Shown here in pieces: positions 8,605-17,233 of a stretch of 64,000 nucleotides of DNA (position 1 is its first letter; every line of letters starts with the position of its first letter). Source of the stretch: an uncultured Pseudomonadota bacterium (lineage in GTDB: Bacteria > Pseudomonadota > Gammaproteobacteria > Burkholderiales > JALYOK01). The DNA lies in NCBI GenBank assembly GCA_902826775.1, contig CADEHE010000002.1, positions 470,943 to 534,942 of the forward strand, given 5' to 3'. Both the position numbers and the translations under genes were made by a program. Below the pieces are notes generated by a model. That model saw only the letters and a list, made by a program, of their open reading frames with translations. It had not been told where the DNA came from and searched no databases.

Positions 8605-9212
8605 TGCTTGTACTTAACGCTGCAGCCGTACGGGCTCGTGCTGGCTTCGCTCACCGCTTTGCCGGCCTTGATCTCTTCGATCGCCGCAGCGACGAAGTTC
8701 TTGGCGGTTTTCACGTCGCTTTCGCTCGCGCTCGGAACATCGTCGATCGCGCCGACGTAGGCTAGCTTGCCGCTCGCGTCGACGATATACATATGCGGCG
8801 TGGTGCGCGCGCCGTAGGCTTTGCCGACTTTGCCTTCGACATCAAGCAAGTAGCGCGCGGGCGCGGCGCCGTGCTGCTTGGAGAATTCGTTGAGCTGCTT
8901 GCCGGTCATGTAATCGGAGTGTCCTTCGGTGGTGGAATTGACCGTGAGCCACACCACGTCCTTCGCATACTTCTTCTGCAGCGCCGGCATGTTGCCGCTG
9001 CGGTAGTGCTTCATGACGAACGGGCAGCCGGGATTGCTCCACTCGAGCACGACGACTTTGCCTTTGTAGTCGGCGAGATTGACTTGCTTGCCGTTGGTGT
9101 CGGCGAGTGTGAAGCTCGGCGCGGGTTGACCGACAACGGCGGCCGCCTGGGCGACGGTTGCGCAGAAAGCGAGCGTTGCAGCAGCGAGTAGTCGTTTCAC
9201 TTTGCTCTCCAT
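8601..9212 (-). CDS. exported thioredoxin-fold (AhpC/TSA-like) protein with one active-site Cys
   Basis: The 203-residue protein has a signal peptide (RLLAAATLAFCATVAQA), then the redoxin start VGQPAPSFTLADTNGKQV and the active-site segment WSNPGCPFVMKHY. Only one cysteine is present there, as in the thioredoxin-family subgroup with NPxCPF-x-KHY, not the CxxC of thioredoxin. The cis-Pro loop is TTPHMYIVD. A further Cys lies near the end (SPYGCSVKY) and might resolve a disulfide. It probably acts as a peroxidase- or reductase-like partner of the DsbD-type protein encoded just upstream (4 bp gap). Confidence 0.85.
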   Translation of the reverse strand: MESKVKRLLAAATLAFCATVAQAAAVVGQPAPSFTLADTNGKQVNLADYKGKVVVLEWSNPGCPFVMKHYRSGNMPALQKKYAKDVVWLTVNSTTEGHSDYMTGKQLNEFSKQHGAAPARYLLDVEGKVGKAYGARTTPHMYIVDASGKLAYVGAIDDVPSASESDVKTAKNFVAAAIEEIKAGKAVSEASTSPYGCSVKYKQ

Positions 9213-9216
9213 TTCA

Positions 9217-11376
9217 CTAGTTGGATGAAGACGCGCGCGCGGTGTTGGCTGCGGGCACGGCGTTTTGCAATGCTTGCAGAACGATGTTCGGCGTCAAAAC
9301 CTCCGGCAGCAACTGCGGCGGCGCAGCAGTATCGGGCGGATACAGCGCGTACACCGGCACGGCGTTGCGGCCCAGTTCGGCAAGCGCCTGCGTGATCGCC
9401 GGATCTTGCGTGGTCCAATCGGCGCGCAGCAACGCGACGTCGCGCTTGGCAAACTCCTGCATTACTTCGCTGCGATTCAGCGCGATGCGCTTGTTTACTT
9501 GGCAGGTGATGCACCACGCCGCGGTGAAATCGACGAACACCGGCTTGCCCTGCGCGCGCGACGCGGCGACCCTTTCTTGCGACCACGCTTGCCAGGCGCC
9601 GTCATTCGCCGCCGCCAAGTTAGCGCCGGGTTGCAGCTTGTTGGGCCACGCCGTGGCCAAACCGGCCGCCGCGATCAGCGCGGAGATCGCGATCGGCAGC
9701 GCTTTGCCAGAGAGCGAGGCGCGTCCGTACAGCCACGCCGCAATGCCGAGCAGCAGCAAGCCGAGCAGCACGCGCAGCACCGCGTCGTTGCCCGCTTGCG
9801 CACCGAGGACCCAAATCAACCAAATCACCGTCGCGTACAGCGGAAACGCCATCACTTGCTTAAACGTTTCCATCCAGCGCCCGGGTTTCGGCAGGAAGCG
9901 CAGCCACCGCGGGTACCACGACAGCAGCACCACCGGCGCGGCCAAGCCGAGGGCGAGCGCGGCGAAGATGATCAGCGTGGCCGGCGCGGGCTGCGCGAGC
10001 GTGTAGCCGATGGCGGCGCCCATGAATGGCGCGGTGCACGGTGTGGCCACCGCCGTGGCGAGCAAGCCGGAGACGAACGCATCGCCATGGGCGCTCTTGC
10101 CCGCGACGCTGCCGGCGAGGCGTTGCGCACTCGCCCCGACTTCGAACACGCCGGACAAATTCAGCGCCAGCAAGAAAAACAAACACGCCAGCAGTGTCAC
10201 GAACAGCGGCGACTGTAACTGAAAACCCCAACCGATTTGCGCGCCGCCCGCGCGCAACGCCAACATCGCGCCCGCCAGAACCAAGAACGCCACCAACACG
10301 CCGAGCGCGAACATCAAACCCTGAGAGCGCAGCGCGCGCGGCGCATCGTGCGCGCGCTGGACGAAGCTCATGACCTTGATGCCCAGCACCGGGAACACGC
10401 ACGGCATAAGGTTAAGGATCAAGCCGCCGATGAAGGCGAAGACGAGAGCCACCCACAGACTCGGCGGCAGCGCGCCGTTGGGCGCGCTCGACGCGACCGG
10501 GGCAGCGACGACTTCGGCCGCGTTGGCGGCCAATGCCGGCAAACTCGCTGCGAGGGCCACATCAAACGCCACTGCCTTGCCGGCGCCCCAGCCCGGTTCG
10601 GCGACGAGCACGCCCGCTATCGTGGAGAAATTCTTCGGCGGCGCATCCGCAAGCGGCACCCGCAGCCGATAAGCGTCGCCGTCGCGCAGCAGCTTCTGCG
10701 AAGCGGCGTGTTGAATCACATCGCCGCGTTCGGGGTAAAACTCGAGGCGCGTAAGTTGGGGTGCGGGCGCACTCTGGGTGGTGATACGCAGATCGAGCAA
10801 ACCTTCTGCGCTCGATGCTTCGACTTTGAAATTGCTCAGCGCTTGCGGCAACGCCACGCGCGCCGCCGCAAATTTAGCTTGCTGCGCGGAATCGACCGGC
10901 GGCTCGCCTACAGTCACCGGCAGTGTAAGCGATAGCTGTGCGTGTTCTGGAATGCAAACGTCCTTGCACACCAGCCAATCGGCGCGCGCATTGAGCGCTA
11001 CTTGCTCGCCAGGTTTGAGCCCCGCCGGCGCTTGCAACTGCGTCAGCAGCAACACTTCGCCTTCATAGCCGAAATTGGTGAGCGGACCGGTCGGCAACCG
11101 CTTGGGATGCGGCCACTGGATCGCGCCCGCTTCGAACCCCGGCGGCAGTTGCCACGCGATCTTGGTCGGCAGACCGGAATCGCCGGGATTCTTCCAATAA
11201 GTGTGCCAGTGCTCGATCATCTTCAGGCGCAGCGCCACGGTGAAACTCGAACCCGGCGCAAGCCCTACGCGCTCGGTCACGAGTTCGGCTTCGACGTGGT
11301 CGGTCTTCACCGAGGCAGCATAGGCCGCCGCGCTAGCGAGCAGCAGAAGCAAGGCGTGGAGAAAGCGCTGGAGCAT
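9217..11376 (-). CDS. DsbD-type thiol:disulfide interchange protein (ScsB/DsbD family)
   Basis: About 719 residues: signal peptide (RFLHALLLLLASAAAYA), a periplasmic alpha domain with a CKDVC pair near residue 137-141, an eight-helix membrane domain with LMPCVFPVLG (~325) and VATPCTAPFMG (~447) cysteines, and a C-terminal thioredoxin domain with WCITC (~622). It passes electrons from cytoplasmic thioredoxin across the membrane to periplasmic thiols. A GTG at 11430 with an aaggtgg ribosome site would add 18 residues; 11376 is preferred because it gives a compact signal peptide. It heads the operon with the thioredoxin-fold and six-Cys proteins. Confidence 0.92.
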   Translation of the reverse strand: MLQRFLHALLLLLASAAAYAASVKTDHVEAELVTERVGLAPGSSFTVALRLKMIEHWHTYWKNPGDSGLPTKIAWQLPPGFEAGAIQWPHPKRLPTGPLTNFGYEGEVLLLTQLQAPAGLKPGEQVALNARADWLVCKDVCIPEHAQLSLTLPVTVGEPPVDSAQQAKFAAARVALPQALSNFKVEASSAEGLLDLRITTQSAPAPQLTRLEFYPERGDVIQHAASQKLLRDGDAYRLRVPLADAPPKNFSTIAGVLVAEPGWGAGKAVAFDVALAASLPALAANAAEVVAAPVASSAPNGALPPSLWVALVFAFIGGLILNLMPCVFPVLGIKVMSFVQRAHDAPRALRSQGLMFALGVLVAFLVLAGAMLALRAGGAQIGWGFQLQSPLFVTLLACLFFLLALNLSGVFEVGASAQRLAGSVAGKSAHGDAFVSGLLATAVATPCTAPFMGAAIGYTLAQPAPATLIIFAALALGLAAPVVLLSWYPRWLRFLPKPGRWMETFKQVMAFPLYATVIWLIWVLGAQAGNDAVLRVLLGLLLLGIAAWLYGRASLSGKALPIAISALIAAAGLATAWPNKLQPGANLAAANDGAWQAWSQERVAASRAQGKPVFVDFTAAWCITCQVNKRIALNRSEVMQEFAKRDVALLRADWTTQDPAITQALAELGRNAVPVYALYPPDTAAPPQLLPEVLTPNIVLQALQNAVPAANTARASSSN

Positions 11377-11467
11377 GGAAACGGCCTGGGAAAGCTTAAT
11401 GATAGAGCAATGGCGTGTGGGAAAGTTCACGGCCCACCTTTGCTTACGCAGGCATGGTTCGTCATCT

Positions 11468-12181
11468 TCACCCTAGCATCGCCCGCTCGAGAAATTCACT
11501 CACGACCTGCGCGGCCTCTCGCGGCGCCACTTGCAACAAAAAATGCGGCGTGTCGAACTCCATAATCTCCGTCTGCGGCGCAAGTTGTTTGACCAGTTCC
11601 GCTTGCGCCGGCGGCACGAGGCGGTCGTGGCGCGCTCGCAGATACAAGATCGGCGCGCCGACTTGTTGCAACTGTTTTGTGACATTGATCGAGAGTGCGG
11701 CCTTGACGCGCGCGCGCCACACTTCGGGGGCAAGCTTGGCGGAGACGGCGAGCAGCTGGTTCATCAAACCCGCATCTTGCGTGTCACCGAGAAAGTAATC
11801 GACGATCAAACGCTTAGGCAGCAAATCGATCGGCACGAAATCGACCAGCGCGCGTAGCTGACTCAGCGCCGGCACCGGATTGTGCGCGAAGGAGCACGAC
11901 AGAACCAAGGCACGCGCCCAGCGAGCATGCTCAGGGGCAGCCGCAAGCATGATCGCGAGCGGACCGGAAAAGGATTCGCCGAGAATCGCGTACGGCCGAT
12001 CGCGCGGTAAATCCGCGACCACGCGCTCGGCGAGCGCTTCATAGCCAAGCGCCTGATCGGCGGGAAAGCGTTGGACCAGCGGCTCGATGTTCGCACCAAG
12101 CTGCGTGGCGAAATCCGCGAACAGTTCGCCGGAACCGTCCATGCCGGGTAACAAAACTAGTGGAATTTTTGCATTACTCAA
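11468..12181 (-). CDS. alpha/beta hydrolase
   Basis: The 237-residue protein follows the alpha/beta hydrolase plan: VLLPGMDGSGELF near the N-terminus, the nucleophile elbow GESFSG, an acidic residue in RARHDRLVP and a late histidine in FDTPHFLL. It resembles short carboxylesterases or lipases of the BioH/MenH type, but the substrate is unclear. The only start upstream of beta-1 is TTG at 12181, and I see no clear ribosome site. The gene is separated from dsbD by 91 bp on the same strand. Confidence 0.8.
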   Translation of the reverse strand: MSNAKIPLVLLPGMDGSGELFADFATQLGANIEPLVQRFPADQALGYEALAERVVADLPRDRPYAILGESFSGPLAIMLAAAPEHARWARALVLSCSFAHNPVPALSQLRALVDFVPIDLLPKRLIVDYFLGDTQDAGLMNQLLAVSAKLAPEVWRARVKAALSINVTKQLQQVGAPILYLRARHDRLVPPAQAELVKQLAPQTEIMEFDTPHFLLQVAPREAAQVVSEFLERAMLG

Positions 12182-12322
12182 TTAGGTATCGCTATAAGAT
12201 CAGGACTAATAGCCACTTTCCACGATATTCAATTGGCAGTATACAAGAACACCCACTCGATGGGCTTCCGCCGCGCGGCTGACACCCGTATGCTTGCATA
12301 AAGCAACGACACTAACCCAGCC

Positions 12323-13456
12323 ATGGCCTACCTCACCAGCGCCGGCAACACACGCTTCGGCAGATGCCCCGGCGAAACCACGCTCACTTTGATGGCGCAG
12401 GCCGCCACGCGCGCGCTCGAACGCACTGACTTAAAGCGCGCCGATATCGACGGCGTGCTCACCGCGTATTCGAGCACGCTGCCGCATTTCATGCTCGGCA
12501 CGTTATTCGCCGAATACTACGGTTTGCAGCCCCGCTATTGCCACGCCATGCAAGTGGGCGGCGCGACCGGGTTCGCCATGGTGATGCTCGCAGCGCGCCT
12601 GGTCGACGCGGGCGAATGCGACAACATTTTGGTCGTCGCCGGCGAGAATCGTCTCACCGGTCAAAGCCGCGACAGCGCGGTGCAGAGCCTCGCGCAAGTG
12701 GGCCACGCGGATTTCGAGCTACCGTTCGGCGCGACCATTCCCGCGTACTACGGCTTGGTGGCGAGCCGCTACATGCACGAATTCAAGGTCGACGCGCCCG
12801 AACTCGCCGAACTCGCCGTGCTGATGCGCCGCCATGCGAGCACGCACCCGGATGCGCAGATGCGCGAACCGATCACGGTCGATGATGTGGTGAACTCGAA
12901 AGTCATCGCCGCGCCGCTGCGCTTGCTCGATTGTTGCTTGATTTCGGATGGCGGGGTCGCGTTCGTCGTATCGAAACAGCCACGCGCGGCGGAGCGGATC
13001 GAAATCATCGGTGCCGCGCAGGCGCACACACATCAGCACGTGAGCAGCGCGCCAAGTCTCACTCACTTCGGCGCAGCGGATTCGTCCACGCGCGCGATGC
13101 AGCAAGCAAGGATTTCGCACAATGATGTCGACTATCTTGCGATTTACGATTCGTTCACCATCACCCTGGCGATACTGCTGGAGGAAATCGGCTTCGCCGA
13201 ACGCGGCGCTGCGGGCGCGATGGCGCGCGACGGCATCTTTAGTACTAGCGGCAAATTGCCCATGAACACGCACGGCGGTTTGCTCTCCTTCGGTCATTCC
13301 GGCGCCGGCGGCGCGATGGCGCATCTGGCGGAAACGTGGGTACAAATGGCGGGACTTGCGGGCGCACGGCAGATACGCCAGCCAAGCGTGGCGCTCGTGC
13401 ACGGCGACGGCGGTGTATTGTCGTCGCATGTGAGTTTGGTGTTGCAACGCAAGTGA
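12323..13456 (+). CDS. thiolase-fold protein lacking the catalytic cysteines
   Basis: The 377-residue protein aligns by eye to the SCP-x/lipid-transfer-like thiolase branch. The HGG motif is present (MNTHGGLLSFGHSG), but the nucleophile region reads MQVGGATG where thiolases have a Cys, and the C-terminal CxG site reads HGDGG. Members of this branch (e.g. Ltp-type aldolases) often work with a DUF35 OB-fold partner; one lies at 16767-17138. A classical thiolase reaction is therefore unlikely, and a retro-aldol or acyl-CoA-binding role is more plausible. Length is normal. I see no good ribosome site. Confidence 0.82.
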   Translation: MAYLTSAGNTRFGRCPGETTLTLMAQAATRALERTDLKRADIDGVLTAYSSTLPHFMLGTLFAEYYGLQPRYCHAMQVGGATGFAMVMLAARLVDAGECDNILVVAGENRLTGQSRDSAVQSLAQVGHADFELPFGATIPAYYGLVASRYMHEFKVDAPELAELAVLMRRHASTHPDAQMREPITVDDVVNSKVIAAPLRLLDCCLISDGGVAFVVSKQPRAAERIEIIGAAQAHTHQHVSSAPSLTHFGAADSSTRAMQQARISHNDVDYLAIYDSFTITLAILLEEIGFAERGAAGAMARDGIFSTSGKLPMNTHGGLLSFGHSGAGGAMAHLAETWVQMAGLAGARQIRQPSVALVHGDGGVLSSHVSLVLQRK

Positions 13457-13493
13457 GCACAAGTAAGCGCAAATGAGCGTGGATACGATTCCT

Positions 13494-13558
13494 CCGTTCG
13501 CGGTGAGCCTGTCGAAGCGCACTAATCAGCTGGCCCTCGACAGGCTCAGGCCGGACGG
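13494..13558. repeat. REP-like hairpin (GAGCCTGTCGA type)
   Basis: Two ~22-base arms, 13494-13515 and 13537-13558, are inverted copies; the core gagcctgtcga / tcgacaggctc is perfect over 11 bp and the outer parts are imperfect. The loop is 21 bases. This sequence belongs to a widespread intergenic repeat family in beta- and gammaproteobacteria (from memory, not searched). It lies 37 bp after the thiolase-like gene in a 436-bp stretch without an intact gene. Confidence 0.75.
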
Positions 13559-13627
13559 TTGAGGCAATGGTGCGAGCTGCTCAATGCCCTAGAGCAGCCC
13601 GCTTTCGCTGCCCAAAACGAGAATCCA

Positions 13628-13735
13628 ATGAACACCTCCGTCGCCCGAATAACCGTCTCGCTCTCGACCAACTTGCGCTTGCTCGGCGAGCGTGTCTCCG
13701 TCAGTACCGGCGTGCGCGATCATCACAGCACGTAG
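13628..13735 (+). pseudogene. decayed copy of the 5' end of the adjacent FAD dehydrogenase gene
   Basis: A 35-codon reading frame (ATG at 13628, TAG ending 13735) matches the first ~36 codons of the intact gene at 13893. Both start MN-x-x-VA, and both contain STGVRDHHS, where the DNA agrees at about 26 of 27 bases (13703 on, against 13971 on). The matching extends upstream into aacgaga before the ATG. After HHS the copy stops at once and enters a palindromic element. It looks like a partial duplication worn down by mutation, with the remainder lost or replaced. Confidence 0.75.
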
Positions 13736-13831
13736 GGAGCAATCCCATTGCGCCGAATCGTCACGGCCCGTTTTCAGATTAAAGTTGTCGAGATCGTTGC
13801 CCGCCCCATTCGGCGCAATGGGATTGCGCCC
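13735..13831. repeat. paired palindromic repeats in inverted orientation
   Basis: Arm A (13735-13758) and arm B (13808-13831) are inverted copies matching at 23 of 24 bases. Each arm is itself a small hairpin: GGCGCAAT-GGG-ATTGCGCC in arm B, with one mismatch in arm A. The 49 bases between them are not obviously coding. This is a nested BIME/REP-like arrangement. It sits exactly where the decayed copy of the FAD dehydrogenase gene is cut off, and 62 bp before the intact gene. Confidence 0.75.
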
Positions 13832-13892
13832 CACACTCGTGCACCCCGGCGCGCGCTAAAATGACTCTTTTGCCGCCTCCAACGAGAACCAC

Positions 13893-15281
13893 ATGAACGC
13901 CGCCGTTGCCCAACAAACCCAACCCGCTCTCGACGAACTCGCGCGCCTGTTTGCCGATCGCTTCACCACCAGTACCGGCGTGCGCGACCATCACAGCAAA
14001 GACGAGTCGTGGCATCACCCGCACCGGCCCGACGCGGTGGTGTTCCCGAACACGACCGAAGAAGTGTCGCTGATCGTGCAAGTGTGCGCGAAGTATCGCG
14101 TACCGGTCGTCGCCTACGGCACTGGAACGTCGCTCGAAGGCAATTGCGTGCCGGAGCACGGCGGCGTGGTGGTCGATTTGGAGCGCATGAATCAGGTGCT
14201 GCGCGTCAGCACGGATGATCTCGACGCAACGGTGCAAGCGCGCGTCACGCGCAAGCAGCTGAACGAATACATCAAGGACACTGGCTTGTTTTTCCCGGTC
14301 GATCCCGGCGCGGATGCGTCGATCGGCGGCATGGCCGCCACGCGCGCATCCGGCACCAACGCGGTGCGTTACGGCACCATGCGCGAGAACGTGCTGGCGT
14401 TGACGGTGGTGCTGGCTGACGGACGCATCATTCGCACCTCGCGCCGCGCGCGCAAATCCGCCGCGGGCTACGATTTGACTCGGCTGTTCGTCGGCAGCGA
14501 AGGCACGCTCGGCATCATTACCGAAGTCACTGTGCGCCTGTACGGCGTGCCGGAAGTGATGGGCGCTGCAGTGTGCTCGTTCGACACGCTCGAAGGCGCG
14601 GTGAACACCGTCATTCAAACGATTCAGCTCGGCATTCCGATTGCACGTATCGAACTGCTCGACGAAGTGCAAATGGGCGCGGTCAATAACTATTCCAAGC
14701 TCGACTATCCGGTCAAGAACACGCTGTTCTTGGAATTTCACGGCACCGAGGCCGGCGTCAAAGAGCAAGCCGAGATGGTGCAATCGATTGCCAACGAAAA
14801 TACCGGCGGCACCTTTCAGTGGACGACCAAAGAAGAAGAGCGCCGCCGCCTGTGGCAAGCCCGCCACGACGTGACTTGGGCCAGCAAGTCGCTGCGCCCG
14901 GGCTGCTCGATTTGGGCTACCGACGTGTGCGTGCCGATTTCACGCTTGGCCGAGTGCATACTCGAATCGAAAAAGGACTTGCAGGAAAGCTTCCTCATCG
15001 CGCCGCTGGTCGGGCATGTCGGCGACGGCAACTTCCATCTGGGCTTTCTCATCAACCGCGACGATCCGAAGGAAATCGCCGAAGCCGAGCGCTTGAACGA
15101 ACGCCTCGTCATGCGCGCGCTGGCGATGGATGGAACCTGCACCGGCGAACACGGCATCGGCTTGGGCAAGATGAAATTCCTGACCGCCGAGCACGGCGAT
15201 GCGGTGGCGGTGATGCGGCAAATCAAGATAGCGCTGGATCCGTTGAATATCATGAATCCGGGGAAAATCTTTAGCGTTTAG
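13893..15281 (+). CDS. FAD-binding oxidoreductase, GlcD/D-lactate dehydrogenase type
   Basis: The 462-residue protein has a PCMH-type FAD domain: PDAVVFPNTTEEVSLIV, then YGTGTSLEGNCVP (pyrophosphate loop), and DPGADASIGGMAATRASGTNAVRYG. The C-terminal FAD-oxidase domain carries HVGDGNFHLGF and CTGEHGIGLGK, which hold the active-site histidines of the D-lactate/glycolate dehydrogenase family. It oxidises a D-2-hydroxyacid such as D-lactate, passing electrons to quinone or cytochrome. A NAD-dependent 2-hydroxyacid dehydrogenase lies 0.5 kb downstream. A worn partial copy of the 5' end lies just upstream. Confidence 0.9.
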   Translation: MNAAVAQQTQPALDELARLFADRFTTSTGVRDHHSKDESWHHPHRPDAVVFPNTTEEVSLIVQVCAKYRVPVVAYGTGTSLEGNCVPEHGGVVVDLERMNQVLRVSTDDLDATVQARVTRKQLNEYIKDTGLFFPVDPGADASIGGMAATRASGTNAVRYGTMRENVLALTVVLADGRIIRTSRRARKSAAGYDLTRLFVGSEGTLGIITEVTVRLYGVPEVMGAAVCSFDTLEGAVNTVIQTIQLGIPIARIELLDEVQMGAVNNYSKLDYPVKNTLFLEFHGTEAGVKEQAEMVQSIANENTGGTFQWTTKEEERRRLWQARHDVTWASKSLRPGCSIWATDVCVPISRLAECILESKKDLQESFLIAPLVGHVGDGNFHLGFLINRDDPKEIAEAERLNERLVMRALAMDGTCTGEHGIGLGKMKFLTAEHGDAVAVMRQIKIALDPLNIMNPGKIFSV

Positions 15282-15306
15282 CCAACACTCCGTACAGCTT
15301 CGGGCA

Positions 15307-15648
15307 CTACCGAAATATTGCCATGATCAGTGACATTCCAAAGAAACCCCACCCCAGGAATCGAAAGTTTTCGGCAAATAATCGGTAGTTGGTTTCGTTG
15401 TTCCGTTTGTCATAGTGATCCACAACAACCGAGAGCATCACAATACAAGCGCAAACAATCGCGCCATACATGATCCAAGCAGGAACATCATGCAGATGCA
15501 TCCCCCGAGACCGCCTGCCGGGTACATACAAATCGTTGACAGAGACGCCGTACGATCCGTAAGCGAACAGAAGAATTGAGAATACTATGTTTTTCGTTCT
15601 TTCCGCGGCGGGAATATGATTCGGAGTGTAGTTTGGATCCTCTTTCAT
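15307..15648 (-). CDS. small membrane protein of unknown function
   Basis: The 113-residue product has a hydrophilic N-terminus and three hydrophobic segments (around IVFSILLFAYGSYGV, AWIMYGAIVCACIVMLSVVV and FLGWGFFGMSLIMAIF). No motif is recognised. GC content appears lower than in the neighbours, with many AT-rich codons, and it lies between two plus-strand dehydrogenase genes on the opposite strand, so it may have come from elsewhere. No partner is evident. Confidence 0.6.
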   Translation of the reverse strand: MKEDPNYTPNHIPAAERTKNIVFSILLFAYGSYGVSVNDLYVPGRRSRGMHLHDVPAWIMYGAIVCACIVMLSVVVDHYDKRNNETNYRLFAENFRFLGWGFFGMSLIMAIFR

Positions 15649-15778
15649 CGATCTCCCCGAGCATAGCTAAACCGTATGCCTGTATGAGGCACCCATATTT
15701 TGCAACATTAGAGATCATGTCGAAAGACGTCGACAACAGCAGGCAAGATCTGGTGAGACTTGAGATCGCATAAGAGCC

Positions 15779-16750
15779 ATGTCCTTCAAACTCCTGCTCT
15801 ACCGCGACGACACCTATCCCGATTCGCACATCGCCGATCGCTATCAGGTCGCGCTTAAAGCCACTTTGCCCGACGTAGAAGTGGTCATGGCGCGCACGCG
15901 CGCCGAAGCCGAAGCGCACATCGCGACCGCCGACGCCGCATTCGGCAAGCTGCCGCCCGAACTGTTCGCGCAAGCCAAGCGCCTGCGCTGGATCCAATGT
16001 CCGCAAGCCGGACCGGATCCGAGTTTCTATCATCCGGCGCTGGTGGCGAGCGAAGTACAAGTCACGAATGTGCGCGGCATCTTCAACGATCACATCGGCG
16101 CGCACATCATGGCGATGGTGCTCGCTTTCGCGCGCGGTTTGCCGCGCTACTGGTCGCAGCAAGCACGCGGCGAGTGGAAAAAAGGTGCGCCGACCTATCA
16201 CCTGCCAGAATGCACGGCATTGATCTTGGGCGCGGGCGGCATCGGCGCCGAAGCGGCGCGGCTGTGCGCCGCCTTCGGCATGCGCGTCGTCGCCGTCGAT
16301 CCGCGCCTGGAATCGGCGCCGCCGGGCGCAGCCAAACTGCTGCGGCCGGAACAACTCGATCAAGCAGTGCCTGAGGCCGACTTCGTCATCGTCACGGTGC
16401 CCGAAACACCAACCACACGCGGCATGTTCAACGCGGCGTTCTTCGCGCACATGAAGCGCGATTCGATCTTCATCAACATCGGCCGCGGCGCGACTGTAAA
16501 GCTTGCCGCTCTCGACGCGGCACTGCGCTCCGGACATTTGCGCGGGGCCGCGCTGGATGTTTTCGAAGTCGAGCCTCTGCCCAGTGACCACCCACTGTGG
16601 AGCGCACCGGGCATGATGATCACCCCGCATGTGGCGGCTGACGGCCCCTACCTTGACGATCGTCGAGCCGAAGTGTTTCTAGACAACTGCCGCCGCTTTT
16701 ACGACGGCCGTCCGCTGCGAAATTTAGTGGACAAGGCCAACTGGTACTGA
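15779..16750 (+). CDS. NAD(P)-dependent D-2-hydroxyacid dehydrogenase
   Basis: The 323-residue protein has the formate/glycerate dehydrogenase layout: a catalytic N-terminal part, the NAD-binding GAGGIGAEAARL near residue 147, and the catalytic residues Arg (INIGRGATV), Glu (DVFEVEPLP) and His (ITPHVAAD). It interconverts a 2-keto acid and a D-2-hydroxy acid. The glyoxylate/hydroxypyruvate subgroup is a fair guess, but the substrate is not fixed by the sequence. The DUF35 protein gene begins 16 bp downstream of its stop. Confidence 0.88.
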   Translation: MSFKLLLYRDDTYPDSHIADRYQVALKATLPDVEVVMARTRAEAEAHIATADAAFGKLPPELFAQAKRLRWIQCPQAGPDPSFYHPALVASEVQVTNVRGIFNDHIGAHIMAMVLAFARGLPRYWSQQARGEWKKGAPTYHLPECTALILGAGGIGAEAARLCAAFGMRVVAVDPRLESAPPGAAKLLRPEQLDQAVPEADFVIVTVPETPTTRGMFNAAFFAHMKRDSIFINIGRGATVKLAALDAALRSGHLRGAALDVFEVEPLPSDHPLWSAPGMMITPHVAADGPYLDDRRAEVFLDNCRRFYDGRPLRNLVDKANWY

Positions 16751-16766
16751 AGAGATGGAGTCCAAC

Positions 16767-17138
16767 ATGAGCACCGATCCGCTCGCCCAAGAGTTCTGGA
16801 AAGCCTGCGCCGCCGGCGAGTTACGCTACCAAAGGTGCGACGCTTGTAAGCAACCGCAGTTCTACCCGCGCCCGTTCTGCGCGAAATGCGGCAGCCCCAA
16901 GCTCAACTGGGCGACGTCAAAAGGCCAAGGCTCTGTCTACGCCGTGACCACGGTCGAGCGCGCGCCGACGGAAGATTTTCGCGCGCTGCAGCCCTACGCC
17001 ATCGCGCTGATCGATCTCGATGAAGGCTTCCGCATGATGGCACACGCGGAAATCGGCATCAAAATCGGTGACCGTGTGCAAGCCACGTTCTTTGCGCACG
17101 GCGAGCGGCAACTGCCGCGTTTCGCGCCAAACGCATAA
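16767..17138 (+). CDS. Zn-ribbon / OB-fold (DUF35) acyl-CoA-associated protein
   Basis: The 123-residue protein has a helical start (PLAQEFWKACAAGELRYQRC), a rubredoxin-like zinc ribbon with CDAC and CAKCG, then an OB-fold with GQGSVYAVTTVERAP and ending NA after LPRFAP. DUF35 proteins bind acyl-CoA and partner thiolase-fold proteins in sterol side-chain and polyhydroxybutyrate-type chemistry. The likely partner here is the Cys-less thiolase at 12323. The ATG at 16767 is chosen over 16755 because GGAG at 16757-16760 lies six bases before it. Confidence 0.88.
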   Translation: MSTDPLAQEFWKACAAGELRYQRCDACKQPQFYPRPFCAKCGSPKLNWATSKGQGSVYAVTTVERAPTEDFRALQPYAIALIDLDEGFRMMAHAEIGIKIGDRVQATFFAHGERQLPRFAPNA

Positions 17139-17233
17139 CGCAAATCTCATAGCCTGGCCACGCGAAAGTCGCGTTATGCTTTGGCGCCAGGTGACTCACC
17201 GGTACGAGTTTACGACCCCGCGGCACTTGACCT

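Noticed and set aside
13779..14867. Long minus-strand frame of 362 codons opposite the FAD dehydrogenase gene
   Set aside because: Sequence is Arg/His-rich with no motif and mirrors the codon pattern of the real gene on the other strand.
15488..16630. Long minus-strand reading frame of 380 codons opposite the 2-hydroxyacid dehydrogenase gene
   Set aside because: The plus strand encodes a complete dehydrogenase with all motifs. The minus frame is a high-GC shadow with no recognisable domain.
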